64,000 nucleotides of DNA, from NCBI GenBank assembly GCA_002943765.1, contig PQWQ01000002.1, positions 4,402,001-4,466,000 of the forward strand, given 5' to 3'. The notes beneath the pieces are model-generated. The model was given only the letters and a program-made list of their open reading frames with translations, was not told the DNA's origin and searched no databases. Made by a program: the position numbers and the translations under genes. Positions 14,015 through 27,400 of this stretch are shown in pieces; the first letter of the stretch is position 1; every line of letters starts with the position of its first letter. The stretch is from Psoroptes ovis (taxonomy: Eukaryota > Arthropoda > Arachnida > Sarcoptiformes > Psoroptidae).

Positions 14015-17000
14015 ATGGAAAGCTTGTCCGACAAGAGTCTGAAAACAAACATCACCAGAAAGTTTAATGGCAAAGATTATGATGCTGAAATGGTTGCTGA
14101 TTTTGAAACAGAAGTCAAGAGACGTATGGCTACGCTTGGAACTGATGAAAAGAAGATGTGGGAACGCTATTTAGATATGATCGAAGTTATGAATAAATAC
14201 ATAAAGATTAGCCAAATCGATGTACTAAATGTGGTGGAAAATGATGAAGAGAATAATCCAAAAGATGATACAAGTGCAGATGAAGAGATGAAGAAATTGA
14301 GTGACAAATTCAAAGCAATGAATAGTAATGTAGAATTGAGTCGAACTATGAATCTGGAAGATTATAATACTCCAATGCACCAAATCGTTCAATCCATCAA
14401 GCCGTTTAACAATAGTATCTCCGATTGGCCCACATTTAAGCGAAAAGTACAATTGCTTATAATCAATCGTCCGAATATCTCAGAAGAACTGAAAATGGTT
14501 TACATATCAGAATTATTAAGTGGCAATGCCGCTGCGATATTCAATCAATGTCAAATGAAGCAGATGAATCTGGAAACAAGCTGGCAAGCACTGGCTAATG
14601 AATTTGAAAATTCCGTTGCAATCAACTGTTACATCCAAGAAACAATATTAAAAATGTGCAACGTCCGCAGCAAATATGATTACGACTCATTAAAATCAAT
14701 CGAATCTCAAATCAAAGAGTTGAATAATATCCTTCCATCTTTTGGCAATCAATATTATGGCGATACAAGGCATCTAGTCCAAAAAATAGCAGACAAATTT
14801 TGGAATTTCGAATCGGATGAGATAGTTGTCAGCTGCTTTTCTCTCAATGAACTAGTAGAACGAGTTCAAAAGTTGACTCGTAATACATTGATTTTGGCCC
14901 AACGCAACGCTGAATTGGGAACCAGAAATTTAGCTCGTAATCGAAATAATAACAATTTTAATCAAAATATTACGTCTACCTCCAGCCGCTCGATAAGATC
15001 GGTGGTCACCAATGCTAATAAGAAATGTTTTCTATGTGACCAGGTCGGCCACATAGCAATTGTTTGTAATGCAGCTTTGAATAATTCTGATAAACGAAAC
15101 ATCATAGCCGAGAAAAGGCTTTGCCATCATTGTTTATGGCCCGGCCACAATCCTGATAGCTGTTACCGCAAATATACGATTTATTGTTCATCATGTCGAG
15201 GCAATCATCCTACGTCATTGCATGGCATTGACTTGAATGAAACACAAACCATCGCAGCTTCATCTCAACAATATGATGTTCATGTTATCGTTGGATCTCA
15301 AAATGATTATCTTGGTACGTTTAAAGGGCGAATCGGATCAAACGAATGCAATATATTGATTGACTCAGGTGCTGATGTATCTGTCGTGAGTGATGCATTG
15401 GTACCAAATGAATGTCGACGGACTGTTACACCGGTATATTTACGTGGCTTCGATCTATCAATGTCTAACATAGTTAATCAGAAGGCAGATTTCATTCTTT
15501 CGTATTCCAAAGGTGAATTACCTATAGAAGCATACGTGTCGAACAGCATGGCGATCAATGAAGTTATTATTGGCCGCGACCATATGGCTAAGCTGTTTCG
15601 AGAAGGTCATAGAATTTGGCACACCGTATTTGGTGATATTGATTTAACCTCTATGAAAGTGATTAATGTTATAGAAAAGAAATTGCCGTGGAACGAAGAA
15701 ACGCAGCCTGAAGAAGTTGACGAAGATGAATTCAAGCTTGATGTGAAACAATTAGAAAACGGTCGTTACAAAGCAAGCTTACCGTTTTTTACCAAGCAAA
15801 GACCACCAAATAACTTCCGAAAAGCATTATATAATTTACATCGTTTGCAATTGAGATTGAACGAGAATAATATGTTTAATCAATATGAAATTGAATTAAT
15901 GAAGTTTATTGATGACGGTTATGCAGAGTTCGTTGATGAAACTCATGGATATTTTATACCACACCGTGAGGTGATAAGACCTGATACTGCGACTACCAAA
16001 TTCCGAATTGTACTAAATGCTTCATATGGAATGAATTCGCTCAACGACCTATTATGGAAAGGTGACGCGACTAATTTGAACGTATTGCCACATCTACTTA
16101 GATCTCGTGCAGCTGCATTTTTATGCATTGGTGATCTTCAAAAGGCATTTTTACAAATTATCATAGATGAAAAAGATCGACAATTTCTACGATATTTATG
16201 GAAAAAACGAGACAATCAACTATTGATCATGCAAATGGTAGTACTACCCTTTGGGGTAGTTAGTGCCCCGGCCATATTGACTCGGGTCATTGAAATGATC
16301 ATAGAAAATATGTCGGTCACTGCACGTAATACTTTGAAAAATGCTGTATACATGGACGACCTAATAATAATTTCAAATTCTGAATCGCATCTGTCCGACG
16401 TTATGAATGAAGCGCAGATAGCATTTAATACATCAGGTTTTAAACTTCATAAATTAGTGTCGAATTCACCTGTCGTACGTAATGAGTTCAAAATTGAAGC
16501 TACCAGCTGTAAATTATTGGGCCTGCAGTGGAATTGCATTGATGATTACTTGAGCGTCAGTTGGAAAATACCAGAAACTATTGACACGAAAAGAAAATTA
16601 TTGAGTTTTATCGGGCAATTGTTCGACCCGTTAGGTTTCTGCGAACCAATTAAACTAGCATTCCGATTATTGTTCGCTCGTGTTCAAAAAAACGAATGGG
16701 ATGTAAAATTACCCGATAATGTAATTGATAAATTTAAAAACCAAATTGCTGATTTATCAAAGCTGAATGAAATCAAATTCCCACGTTGCATCAACCTAAA
16801 TGATATAATGATCTGTTTCGTCGACGCTTGTCAATTAAGTTATGGCTATGCCATTTACATTGGAAGTGATTTGGTTTTCGGAAAATCTAAAGTTTCGCCT
16901 CAGAAAAAAACAATAGTCGACCTGGAATTATTAGCGTTATTCGAAGGTGTAAAGGCAACATCGCGAGTCAAAAATTATCTTAATTATAATGGTGAAGTTC

Positions 17001-18628
17001 GTGTAATTTCTGATTCTCAAGTAAACGTCGACCGTCTCAAATCGTCTCCCAATGAATTTCCCATGCCTATTTCGCGAAAATTACTTTCAATTTTATTAAC
17101 CGGATTTGAAATGAAGTGCAAATTTCATCACATTAATGGTAAAAGAAATCCTGCAGATATATTTTCTCGCAGCTGTAATGTTAACCATTACATCAATTTG
17201 AAGCCGTGGCGAATCGATTTGAAAAAGATGCTAAATGAAATCAACAATCCTATCACCACAAAACTAATCTGTTCAGTTAATTTATCAATACCCGATCAAA
17301 CCTTGAAACGATGGATGGACAATTGTAAAACTGTTCCTAAAATGATCAAATGGATTAATCGATGCTTACGTTGGATAGAAGTAGCAACTAAACGCAAATG
17401 TGTCCAAAACCCGTTGAATATCGTTTATCGAATTTACCAGGCTAGTGAATCTAAATCACCTGATAATTTAACAGAAAAGAATGGGCTTAAATGCTTTAAA
17501 ACGAGAGATTTGGCTTTCAACCCTATTTGGATTCCCAAAAATTCAGTCATAGCAAATGAACTGCTGAAATCAGCTCATAAAAGATCATTTCATCGTGGGT
17601 GCGAAATGTCCTTAGCAATGCTTGATGATAATGTTCGAATTGTCAATGCGAATCGTCACATGCGTAAAATCATTAGTGAATGTGTTTTATGTCGTAAACT
17701 ACGTGGCAACGTGATTGAACAGCCGCTTGGTCCATTACATAATATTCAGAAGCAATTTATGAAACCTTTCCAAGTCATAATGACCGATGTATTCGGACCC
17801 ATGGAACTTATGAATGGTAAAAAGTGTTATGGAATCGTGATACTATGCCGAACTACAAGAGCAATCAAAATTGGTGTATTGGAAAATCTTTCTGAAAATA
17901 TTATGCTAAATGAATTAAAAGCCATCTGGAATCAAGTCGGCTATCCTTCGGAAGTATGGTCCGACAATGCAACTAACTATTTAGCCGTTCGCAATAAATT
18001 GAACCGCATGGCCCAAACCGGAGAAATAGCACCTATCGTTTGGCGAACATCCACGCCACTAGCTCCGTGGATGAACGGCGCAGCGGAACGCATGGTCCGC
18101 CTAATTAAAGAATGCTTAATGCTATTGCCCAAAAAAGCAAAATCGTTGTTGGTATTATATCGATATTTTAAAGAAATTGAACATGTGATAAATCAACGAC
18201 CAGTACTACAAAACGATGGGAAAATCCTTTCAGCTTTCGAATTAAGTATTGGTCGAACGTCCAGACCTGATAATGAACTATGTGTAGACAACGCGACACA
18301 AATGAATGAAGGAAGAACAAAATTCATGAATGAAGTGGCGAAATTGTGGATTATGCGGTACTTGAAAAAACTAACAAAATTATCGAACAAGAATCCTACT
18401 AATATAAAAATTGGCGATTGGGTATTATGCCCTGGTCTATTTTCCAAAAGAGCAGTATGGCCCACAGGTCAAATCATCGATACGAAAATTGGTGCAGATA
18501 GCGTCTGTCGTACAGTCAAAATTAAAATCAAAGGAAAAGAATACTGGCGCCCTGTCAATGGCCTCATTCTAATCAAACGCGGTGGTGAAGAGAAAATTGC
18601 TGATGAACAAACCAATATAAAATCTTGA
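14015..18628 (+). CDS. BEL/Pao Gag-Pol polyprotein, intact
   Basis: 1537 residues from the ATG at 14015; the frame is open to a TTG at 13994, but the ATG is the natural start. Visible in order: gag block with SISDWPTFKRKV (about residue 135); two CX2CX4HX4C zinc knuckles at 338-351 and 370-383 and a third partial one at 391; aspartic protease with active-site DSGAD at 450; reverse transcriptase with D707 and the YMDD box at 779-782; RNase H with D937; integrase with an HHCC zinc site and catalytic D1258, D1317, E1358; then a basic C-terminal domain. Gag packages the RNA, protease cuts the polyprotein, RT/RNase H copy it, integrase inserts the cDNA. No stop or frameshift and all catalytic residues are present. 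The last ten codons and the stop lie inside the 3' LTR. No env. Confidence 0.95.
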   Translation: MESLSDKSLKTNITRKFNGKDYDAEMVADFETEVKRRMATLGTDEKKMWERYLDMIEVMNKYIKISQIDVLNVVENDEENNPKDDTSADEEMKKLSDKFKAMNSNVELSRTMNLEDYNTPMHQIVQSIKPFNNSISDWPTFKRKVQLLIINRPNISEELKMVYISELLSGNAAAIFNQCQMKQMNLETSWQALANEFENSVAINCYIQETILKMCNVRSKYDYDSLKSIESQIKELNNILPSFGNQYYGDTRHLVQKIADKFWNFESDEIVVSCFSLNELVERVQKLTRNTLILAQRNAELGTRNLARNRNNNNFNQNITSTSSRSIRSVVTNANKKCFLCDQVGHIAIVCNAALNNSDKRNIIAEKRLCHHCLWPGHNPDSCYRKYTIYCSSCRGNHPTSLHGIDLNETQTIAASSQQYDVHVIVGSQNDYLGTFKGRIGSNECNILIDSGADVSVVSDALVPNECRRTVTPVYLRGFDLSMSNIVNQKADFILSYSKGELPIEAYVSNSMAINEVIIGRDHMAKLFREGHRIWHTVFGDIDLTSMKVINVIEKKLPWNEETQPEEVDEDEFKLDVKQLENGRYKASLPFFTKQRPPNNFRKALYNLHRLQLRLNENNMFNQYEIELMKFIDDGYAEFVDETHGYFIPHREVIRPDTATTKFRIVLNASYGMNSLNDLLWKGDATNLNVLPHLLRSRAAAFLCIGDLQKAFLQIIIDEKDRQFLRYLWKKRDNQLLIMQMVVLPFGVVSAPAILTRVIEMIIENMSVTARNTLKNAVYMDDLIIISNSESHLSDVMNEAQIAFNTSGFKLHKLVSNSPVVRNEFKIEATSCKLLGLQWNCIDDYLSVSWKIPETIDTKRKLLSFIGQLFDPLGFCEPIKLAFRLLFARVQKNEWDVKLPDNVIDKFKNQIADLSKLNEIKFPRCINLNDIMICFVDACQLSYGYAIYIGSDLVFGKSKVSPQKKTIVDLELLALFEGVKATSRVKNYLNYNGEVRVISDSQVNVDRLKSSPNEFPMPISRKLLSILLTGFEMKCKFHHINGKRNPADIFSRSCNVNHYINLKPWRIDLKKMLNEINNPITTKLICSVNLSIPDQTLKRWMDNCKTVPKMIKWINRCLRWIEVATKRKCVQNPLNIVYRIYQASESKSPDNLTEKNGLKCFKTRDLAFNPIWIPKNSVIANELLKSAHKRSFHRGCEMSLAMLDDNVRIVNANRHMRKIISECVLCRKLRGNVIEQPLGPLHNIQKQFMKPFQVIMTDVFGPMELMNGKKCYGIVILCRTTRAIKIGVLENLSENIMLNELKAIWNQVGYPSEVWSDNATNYLAVRNKLNRMAQTGEIAPIVWRTSTPLAPWMNGAAERMVRLIKECLMLLPKKAKSLLVLYRYFKEIEHVINQRPVLQNDGKILSAFELSIGRTSRPDNELCVDNATQMNEGRTKFMNEVAKLWIMRYLKKLTKLSNKNPTNIKIGDWVLCPGLFSKRAVWPTGQIIDTKIGADSVCRTVKIKIKGKEYWRPVNGLILIKRGGEEKIADEQTNIKS
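18587..18596 (+). other. polypurine tract of BEL element
   Basis: GAAGAGAAAA, all purine, ends one base before the TG of the 3' LTR. It is the expected plus-strand primer and lies inside the coding frame. Confidence 0.7.
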
Positions 18629-18802
18629 ACTTGAATGTTTGGTTAAAATAGTTGAATCTAAAAGCAGATAAATAGCCCATGATGTTTATGTTTTTCATTT
18701 GTTTTTTTATTTGTTTTGCAAAATTGATCGATACAAAATTTCTTAGAAATTTTGATATTTATAAACATTGAAATAAAAATTTATGAATTTTGTATTGCAA
18801 CA
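18598..18802 (+). repeat. 3' LTR of BEL element
   Basis: 205 bp, matches the 5' LTR base for base by eye. Its first 31 bases also encode the C-terminus and stop of Gag-Pol. AATAAA poly-A signal at 18772-18777. Confidence 0.95.
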
Positions 18803-19116
18803 GACGAATCGAAATTAAATAGAAAAAAAAAGATAACACAAAAATAATTAATTAAATGAAAATAATTATAAAATTTTTCTACTTTTGAAAATTACCTGTG
18901 AATTCGAATATTAAAGAAAAAAAAAACTTTTTCATGAAATAAAAATCACAGATAATAATAATGATAATAAATGAAACACCGATAATAAAAAGTCCGAACT
19001 GAAAAACTGAACTCAACTCACAGAAACTTTAAGAGGAAAAAAAATTGATAATAAATAAATTATTTCAATTTGATTTTGATATGATTTGATATGGAATTTA
19101 TTCAAAAAAATAAAAA
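18803..19116. repeat. right copy of 312-bp direct duplication
   Basis: Second copy of 13434-13745, directly abutting the CA end of the 3' LTR, two A insertions longer. After it the sequence continues as single-copy AT-rich DNA. Confidence 0.93.
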
Positions 19117-22100
19117 AAAATATTTCTCTTTATCAATTTTTATAATTATTTTCATTTTCTTTCTTGAAATAACAAATTTTCTTTTCATACTTTAATCATT
19201 TTCATCATTATTATTATTATTATATTCATTATATTTGATTGAATAGTGTTGAGCCATGACAAATTAGAGTTATTTGATGCTATTGATATTAATATTACTA
19301 TTCATATTAATATCGATAATAATGATTATAATGGCAAAAGTAATACTGATAGAGATGATAACAATCATAATAATAATGATTATGACGATAAATTTTTCTT
19401 TCATTATTTGAAATATTCTAAACCACAATTAATTATCAGATGATAATTTATGAATTTTAATTACAATTTTTTTATTCAATCAAAAACTAAAATAATTTCA
19501 AAAAATTGAAAAGATGAAAATTTTTTTTCAGTTCAATTCAATATTATTAAATGAAAAAAGAAAAAAAGATTTACAATCTGCTGTCACAAATGAATATCAT
19601 TTTGATTATTATTATTATTATTATTATTGTATATCTAATCAATCTTTTTAAAATTGAAATTTTTTTATTTTTCAAAAATTTTAATTTGAAAAATCATTTT
19701 CTTTTATTTGAAAAAAAAATTAATTATTTTTTGATTTTGTCACAATTGTGTTTGATTCGAATTCAGCAGCAATTCAATGCAAGAAAATAACCCTTTGAAG
19801 ACTTCTGTGTAAACAACCGTAATTTTCTTGTTTTTTATTTCTTAATGAATAAAATTCACATTTCAAGAAGCGAATAATGAAAAAAAAATTCCAAGAAATT
19901 TCATTTTAAACTAATCATTATTTAGTTGTGATCATTATAATTATTTGCTAACATTGACCTTGAATATTACATTTGAAAATAAAATATTCTTACAATTCAA
20001 AATGAATGGTCGTGAAAATTGGGTTAATTTTTTTTCTTCATTTCATTTTAATTTGCCGAAATTGTATAGTTTTGAAAATAAGAAGAAAAAAAATAATTGA
20101 ACCAAATATGGCCGGAAAGAATGAAATGGAGAAACCAATTTCATTAGTTTAAAACGAAGAAAATGAAATAAAATTCATTTCCAATTATGTTTTGAAGGCG
20201 AAAATTCAATACAATCTACAATGTTTGAATTGCAGTTTTCGAAGGGGAAAAGACAAAATAAAATTTTAAAATTTGATTATCAATTCATTGAAAATTTAGT
20301 CCAAATTCAAAGTTTGGAACTTTTTTCAACTTTTGGTTGTAATTAACAACCAAAAACTAAACATAAATATGAAATCCAATCGTAAAATGTTTTATTGACG
20401 GTATATGGAGAATGATATTTAATTATTCTACCCAAAAAGCCAAACGAAATTCGGGTGTTATAAAACAGAAACAAAAAACGATTCAATGAAAAATCATAAA
20501 ATTATTCATTTTGTATTTCGTTCATTCAAGTCGCAAGCAGCAACTTTGTTTACTCAATTCAATAAACCAAAAGTATTGAATAAATTCAATTCAAGTTATT
20601 CAACAATTGTTTGTGAAGGAGAATCGTTCAATCGTTTTCGATTGACACTTGTGTTGAATTCAGTTTTTTATTCTAATGGTAAAATGTGTTATTCCGGAAC
20701 ATTTTTGGGGCTAAAATGTCATAAAAAATTGACAATTTTTTTCAAACAAAATTACATTGAGAAAAACATATGTAAAGTTACACTTTATTACCCATAGTAC
20801 GGCATTGATTTATTTTGTTGTTTGTTTAAACTGTTTACAAGGATTTTTTTTCTGGATGATCAATCCAGTTGTTGATTTTTCTGCGATTTTTTTTTTCGAT
20901 AATGTAATAAACTCATCGATTTCCTAATTAATTTTGACATTTTGAAGCGCAACAAACGAGAGAAAAGAATTAAGACAACGAAAATTGTTATGGAATTTTC
21001 AATTTTCATTAAAAAAGGAAAAAAAAATACAGAAGCGTTCATAATTGGACCATAAATGTTATATCAACATTATTACACATATAATAATAATCATTGAATG
21101 AATGTCAATCAAAAAAAAAAAAAAAGAAATTTCAATTTAAAAATTTAAATTTGATTTTTTTTTTTTTTTTTTTTGGAATAAAATTGATTGAATGACATCA
21201 AAAACACATGTTATGAATGCATAATATAAATCAATGCAAAAAACTTATGAAATTGATAATTATAATTTTTCATTATTATTTTTTTCAAATGCATGAAATT
21301 CAATGTCATAATTTTTGATTTGAAAAAAAAATTTAATTCTCAAATTTTGATTTAATTGAAAAAAATTATTGAATCAATGAAAATTTGTTCTTCATATCAC
21401 AAAACAAGAAAAGAAAGACAAATACAAGTCAAATTTAGCAGTAGAAAAAAGCCAATTCTATTCCATGTTCATCACAGTAGTATCTCAAATTATGTTGGAA
21501 AATTGTTAAATTGAAATTTTCAAGTGGCAAACACAGAAACACATACAAACACAAAATCTAAGTCAAAAAAACAAACGAAATAATTTTCAATAATTCTTAA
21601 TAATTTAAATGATATATATCATTTTTATTATCGTTATTATTTATTATCAGTAAATGCCACACCTTGAATCATTTGAAAATGATTTGATTGATTTTATTTT
21701 ATTTTATTCAATTTTATTTGATTCAATTTTTTTGAATCAATTGAATTTTGATTTTATTATTCAAATTAAAACAGCAAAAACAACAAAAACAACGACGATA
21801 ATAACTAACGAAGAAGAAACAAGCTGATTTTTTCCTTTATTATTATTATTATTATTATCAACAAAGTCAATTCTTTAAATTGAATCCAATCTACCGATTC
21901 ATTCATTCATTGGCGGCAAATGTCTATGTATATTTGTTGATTGTTGTTTTTGATCGTGTTGTAAAATTTCGAGAAAAAAAAACAAAGTTAAAAACAAAAT
22001 GATTCATGTTTTTTTTCCGTACTTGTTGTTTTGCTTTCAAGTTCTTAACCCTACTATTACAATTGACGCGACAGTAAATATATGGCAATTACGATTCATT

Positions 22101-24424
22101 GAAGAAAATTACACTTGAATGAAGGAAAGATAAAGGCGCAAAATAAACGGCTAAATTGATTGTGGTGAAAAATTTTCAAGAAAAAACAACAAAAATTTTT
22201 ATTAGGCAAAAAAAAAAATATGAAAAATTTCATATTTCATAAATATTTGAATATTCTCATGTTTTGCTCGGTCTTTTTTTAATTTTTATTTTTATTATCA
22301 TTATTTTTTCTTACTTCTTCGAAGATAATTTGTGGTAAACCTCAAAGAGATTTTTTTTTGAAATAAATGAATATTTGAAAATATTTATGATGATGACAAT
22401 GATCATTTATGGAGGGAAAATATGAAAATTTTGACATTTTATAATTGAAAAATTGCGGCTACAAGAATCAAAGAGGAAAAAAAAAATAATGAAAATTACA
22501 GGTAATTTTCAATTTTTATCAAACATTGTTTCTTTTCTAATGTATGCCGAAACCATATTTCGTAGATCATCGTAAAAATTGTAAAGTCAAATACATAAAT
22601 GTTATTGAATGAATATTGGTTTTTTTCCTCCATATTTAATCATCAAAAAATCATTTTCTATCATTGATTATCATTTTATTTCTGTGATAAAATAAATATC
22701 AATAAACAAACTATACAAATCGATTGAATCATTTCAATTCAATTCGATTTTATATGCATCGATTTACTATCAATTTAATATTAAATTGAATATTAGTCAA
22801 AGTAGATAATGGAATAAAAAAATGATGGCCGAAATTGAATATAAATTGAATAATAAATGAATTGATATTTTTACAATAGTAAAAATGATGGCAATGATTT
22901 TGTTAACAAGATAAAAAGAAATGAAAATGGCTGCAAATGAAATATTGAAAAATAAATTGACATTTGTATTCAAACAATTTAACAATGATCATTTTATTTG
23001 ATTATCAAAATGGATGTTTTATAATTCATTTTTCATTTATTCGAATGAAATTAGATTTTAAATTGGTTATATTAATAATAATGGAACAAAACCATTTATT
23101 AATATATCATCATCATAACAATAGTCGATTGATGATTTGATTTATTCAATTATTTTCAATTATAATTTCAATATTTTTTGAAAGGATTTTTATTTTTGAA
23201 ATTGGAAAATGACATTTTTTTTCAATTATAACCATTTTTCAATCTCCATTTATCAATGAAATAATAGATTGTAGATACATTTGTTACTATCGATGCGAAT
23301 GGATGCAAATGCATATAGCAAATTTTCCATTTAGTCATTTCCAAATCTTAATTGGAAATAATGGAATCATTTTTTTCTCATTTTAATTCAATGGAAAATA
23401 ATTTGAGATCATGATTCATGCTACGACTTTTTTCAAAACAGGTAAAATTGAAAAATATTTGAACGCCATCTATTTGCTCATTCAATGATTGTATGTAAAG
23501 ATAGTGATTTTTAAATAATCAAAGGGATCAAATTTTTTCTTTTTTTTCATTCTTAATTTCACCAAATAAAAGTGATAATTTGACCGAAAATCAATTTCAA
23601 TTTAATAAAATGAAGAAACTTGCACTCAAATAAAATTTTTTGAAACAATTTAAAAACAATTAACAAAGTGATGTTTTGACCAAATACTAATAAAAATTTA
23701 TATTCAAATAAAATTGCAAATGGTCATAAAAATAAATGTTTTCAAAAATGTTTTATTGATTTTTAGTTGTTTGTTTGTTTTGGATTTCATTTATTACAGA
23801 ATGATTTTTCAAATCAAAGACATAAAATTTTTTTGAAAGAAAAAAAAATATTCACAAAATTGCAATAATATTCGCCAAGAGATAAATTGAAGAAAATTAA
23901 AAACTTGACAATTTATTTGTAATCTTTCAATTCTGCAATTTAGAAGAAAAAAAAAACATTTAGATTCAACAATAATGATAATAAACTGAATTTTGATGTT
24001 CGAAATCATGAGTGAAATCATGCAATAAATAGCACATATAAAATATTTCTAGAAAAAAAAAACCAAATCAATAAATAAAATTCCTGATTGACAGCAATTT
24101 CAAATTAAAAATTTAAGAAACAGAAATCTTGAATTTCTTTTCAGCCAATGAACGATGCTACTGGTCATTTAAATGTTGGCGAAAAAAAAAACGAAGAAAA
24201 AATTCACATAAACTCCAATTAAATGGTTCACATTGTTAAAGATTGTTAAGTGTCGATGTTTTTTTTTCATTTTTTGCATTCTTTCAACTTATTCTTCGCC
24301 ATTTTCACTATCATTATCATCATTATTATTATTATTACTAAAACAACCAAAGAAATAATTCCTTCAGGGCAATTGATCATCAAATCTAAATGTGATCATC
24401 ATCAAAAACATTATCATCATTATG

Positions 24425-24460
<36 letters not shown>

Positions 24461-27400
24461 TGAAATTGGTAACAAGCAAATAAATATTTTTTTTTGAAGC
24501 AAAATTAAAAATTATCATCATTATTGATATCATACATATATAAACTTGTTCGAATGATCATTATTTATCTGAATAATGAATGGTCAATCATGAAGAATAT
24601 GATGGGGAATTAGAAAATAGAGAAAAAAATATATAACAAGATTCAATAAGATTAAATTGAAAACTGAAATTGATTTTTTTGTCTTCAATCTAAATAATCT
24701 AAATGATTTTTGCTTCTGATTTTAATGTGAGCATAAAATAAATGTGATTGAATTATATGAAACAAAAAAAAATTGAAAAAATATCAAATAAAATATTCAA
24801 AATCATCATCATTTTTGAATAAAGATAACAACAATTATTATTATAATATCAATTGAAAACAATTAATAAATAAACAAATTTTTATGTGGCATTTTATATC
24901 GATGCTTCTTGATTGATAGTTATTTAGTGGATAGGTAATTTATTGATTATTATTATTATTATTATTTGTTTATTTATTTACTTTTTTTTTATTTTGATGA
25001 TAAAATATATTAAAAATTCAATTAAAAAAGTCAATAAAAATGGCAAATCAACAATAATAATAATATTGATATGAAATGAATTATATAATAATCATTCGAA
25101 GAAAAAAACATCATTAACTATGAATTAATGGTTGATGATAATGAATTTTGAACCAAAAAAAAAAAATAAAATATTGCTGAAAAAAACAATTCTGACAACA
25201 AATAAAAAATAAAACTGTCAACAAAATTGCAAAAAAATATAATCATTATGATAATGGATTGTGATGATAACAATTGATAAACAGGTGAATAGAATATATT
25301 AGAAAAACAATTAAGATAAGCCAATGATGAAGAAGAAAAGCGATTTGAAATGAAATTATTTTTATTTTAGAAAAAAAATTGATGCGAGAAGAAAAATGGT
25401 GACAAAATTGAAAGAAATAGAAAAGAAAAAAAAAATTAAAAGTGATAAAAGCAATAATTTTTGTTCGCGAATAAAACAAAACAAAACAAAAAAATCGATT
25501 ATTCAACCTAAAAATTTCTTTTGATTTTTGTCGATCAGGTAGGTCTTCGATCACCTATTTTTTTTCATGAAAAAAAAATGATGCACTGAATGATAACAAG
25601 CTACTACTGTCATTTGCTTTGCTTAGAATTTTCGTTTTTGAAGATAAAATTTCCATCAAAACATAAAATTCCAAAACGTCAACATTGATGACATTCAAAA
25701 TGAACTTGAAAAAGAAAACAAAAAATTAAAATCAAATAAGATAAAAATCAAATTTAGTGAATTCAGTTTTTTTTGTTGCTATTTTGTTCATTATCAATTT
25801 TCGTTTTTAGTTTTTTTTTTTTTTTGGTTCAAGACAAATTAGCTCAAATTAAATGTTTAGTAACATTCAAAACATGTTTGTATATTTTAGATCAAAATGG
25901 AATGAATCAAAATCAGCGAAAAAAAATCAGGTTGATTCACCTAATCGACAATTTTTTTTCTGAAAATGAACGAACAGATATGAATGAACGAATGATAGGT
26001 GAATTCGAAAAATGAAATGTGATTCAAATTAATTTAAATGAAAATTAATTGATTTTAATTAAAACAATTTTTTATTGCGTCGTTTGTTTGTTGTTTGCTT
26101 TAAAGTTTGAATTTGCTTTTAATTAACTATTTTTTTGATTATTTTTTCTCATCTTGCATCCATCTAAATTTTTTGCCGATTTTCTACATTCATTTTTTTT
26201 CACATGATATATATTGAAATTTATTAATTAAGTTACTTTTGTTATTATTTATTTTGTCTTTCCTAAGATGGATAGAATAAATCATTTATTTTTAATTTGA
26301 ATTGGAATTTCGTTTTTTTCTTGAAGAAATAAAAAAACTTGTTTTCTATGTTTTCGTACGGTTCCGAACATTGAGAATATGAAATTCATCAAAAATGTAT
26401 ACTATTTATTCAATTCTAGTTAACGAAATGTTCAATCAATTTTGACAATTAATTTTGGAAAATTTTTTTACGGAATTTTTTTTCCTTCTTGATTTTTAAA
26501 TATTTTATCAAATCAAATTTGATCATCATGATACTTTATCATCATCATCATCATAATCAAGATTCAAGTCCAAAAACCAAGTGATTCGCTTCAAATCTTT
26601 TGATCTTTGAAAATTTAAATTTTTTTATTTGATTTCAATTTTTTGTTTTTCTCATAATATTTAGGATTTACGAAAATTTGAGCAATTTTCCATCGCAAAT
26701 AAACTATGAACAAACGTTTCCGATCTATGTTCATCGGTATTTTCTTCTATCTTTTTCCGATAAATTAAACATGTGAAATTGGATTCAATTTAATATTTTC
26801 TTGAAAGACAATCAATCAATCAATTAATGTTTTCAATTATTGAATTGAATTTCTATTCCTAGGGAATCATTATCATTATTTTAATTGCATTTAATTTGAA
26901 CCAAAATGATAAATTAATGATCGAAATGAATTAAAAATTCTTATCATGTCTTTGATTTTATTTCTAACGACAACAATAAAAGAAACAAAATGTCATTTAT
27001 TCTTTGCATTCTTATGTAATTTATATAATCGATCAATAATAATAATGGTGATTATTTCACATCATAAAATAATAATAATTCAATTTATTATTATTATGTG
27101 CAAAATTGGTTAGCCAACCAAATAACTAGAAAGCAAACAACAGATGAAACAAAGCAAATAATCATGTCTAACATTTTTAATGAGCAATTTTAAATAGCAA
27201 AATAAATGTATTAATGAAAGCTGAATGATTAAAAATACAAACACCAAATAATATGAGTAAATTGATGTTTAAATGAACAGATATATCTGTTGTTTCATCT
27301 GTCCTATGGCGATGTGATGATGATGATGATGATGATCATTATTAATAATATGGATATAATAATAATGATAATAAGAGTGGATACTGAATGAATTTTTGAT

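Larger units (their letters stand above)
13746..18802 (+). mobile_element. complete BEL/Pao LTR retrotransposon
   Basis: 5057-bp element: 205-bp LTRs beginning TG and ending CA, one long Gag-Pol frame, a purine tract just before the 3' LTR, and no envelope frame. Gag-Pol order (gag, zinc knuckles, aspartic protease, RT, RNase H, integrase) in one frame with no stop or shift between gag and pol is typical of BEL/Pao, as is the conserved gag block around SISDWPTFKRKV. I see no base difference between the two LTRs, which points to a recent insertion. Unusually, the flanks are a 312-bp duplication in place of the usual 4-6 bp. Confidence 0.95.

Noticed and set aside
20486..20797. 103-codon frame as a gene
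   Set aside because: No family resemblance, splice context or neighbouring exons; composition matches the AT-rich background.
24250..24483. His-rich frame
   Set aside because: Direct translation of a CAT microsatellite.
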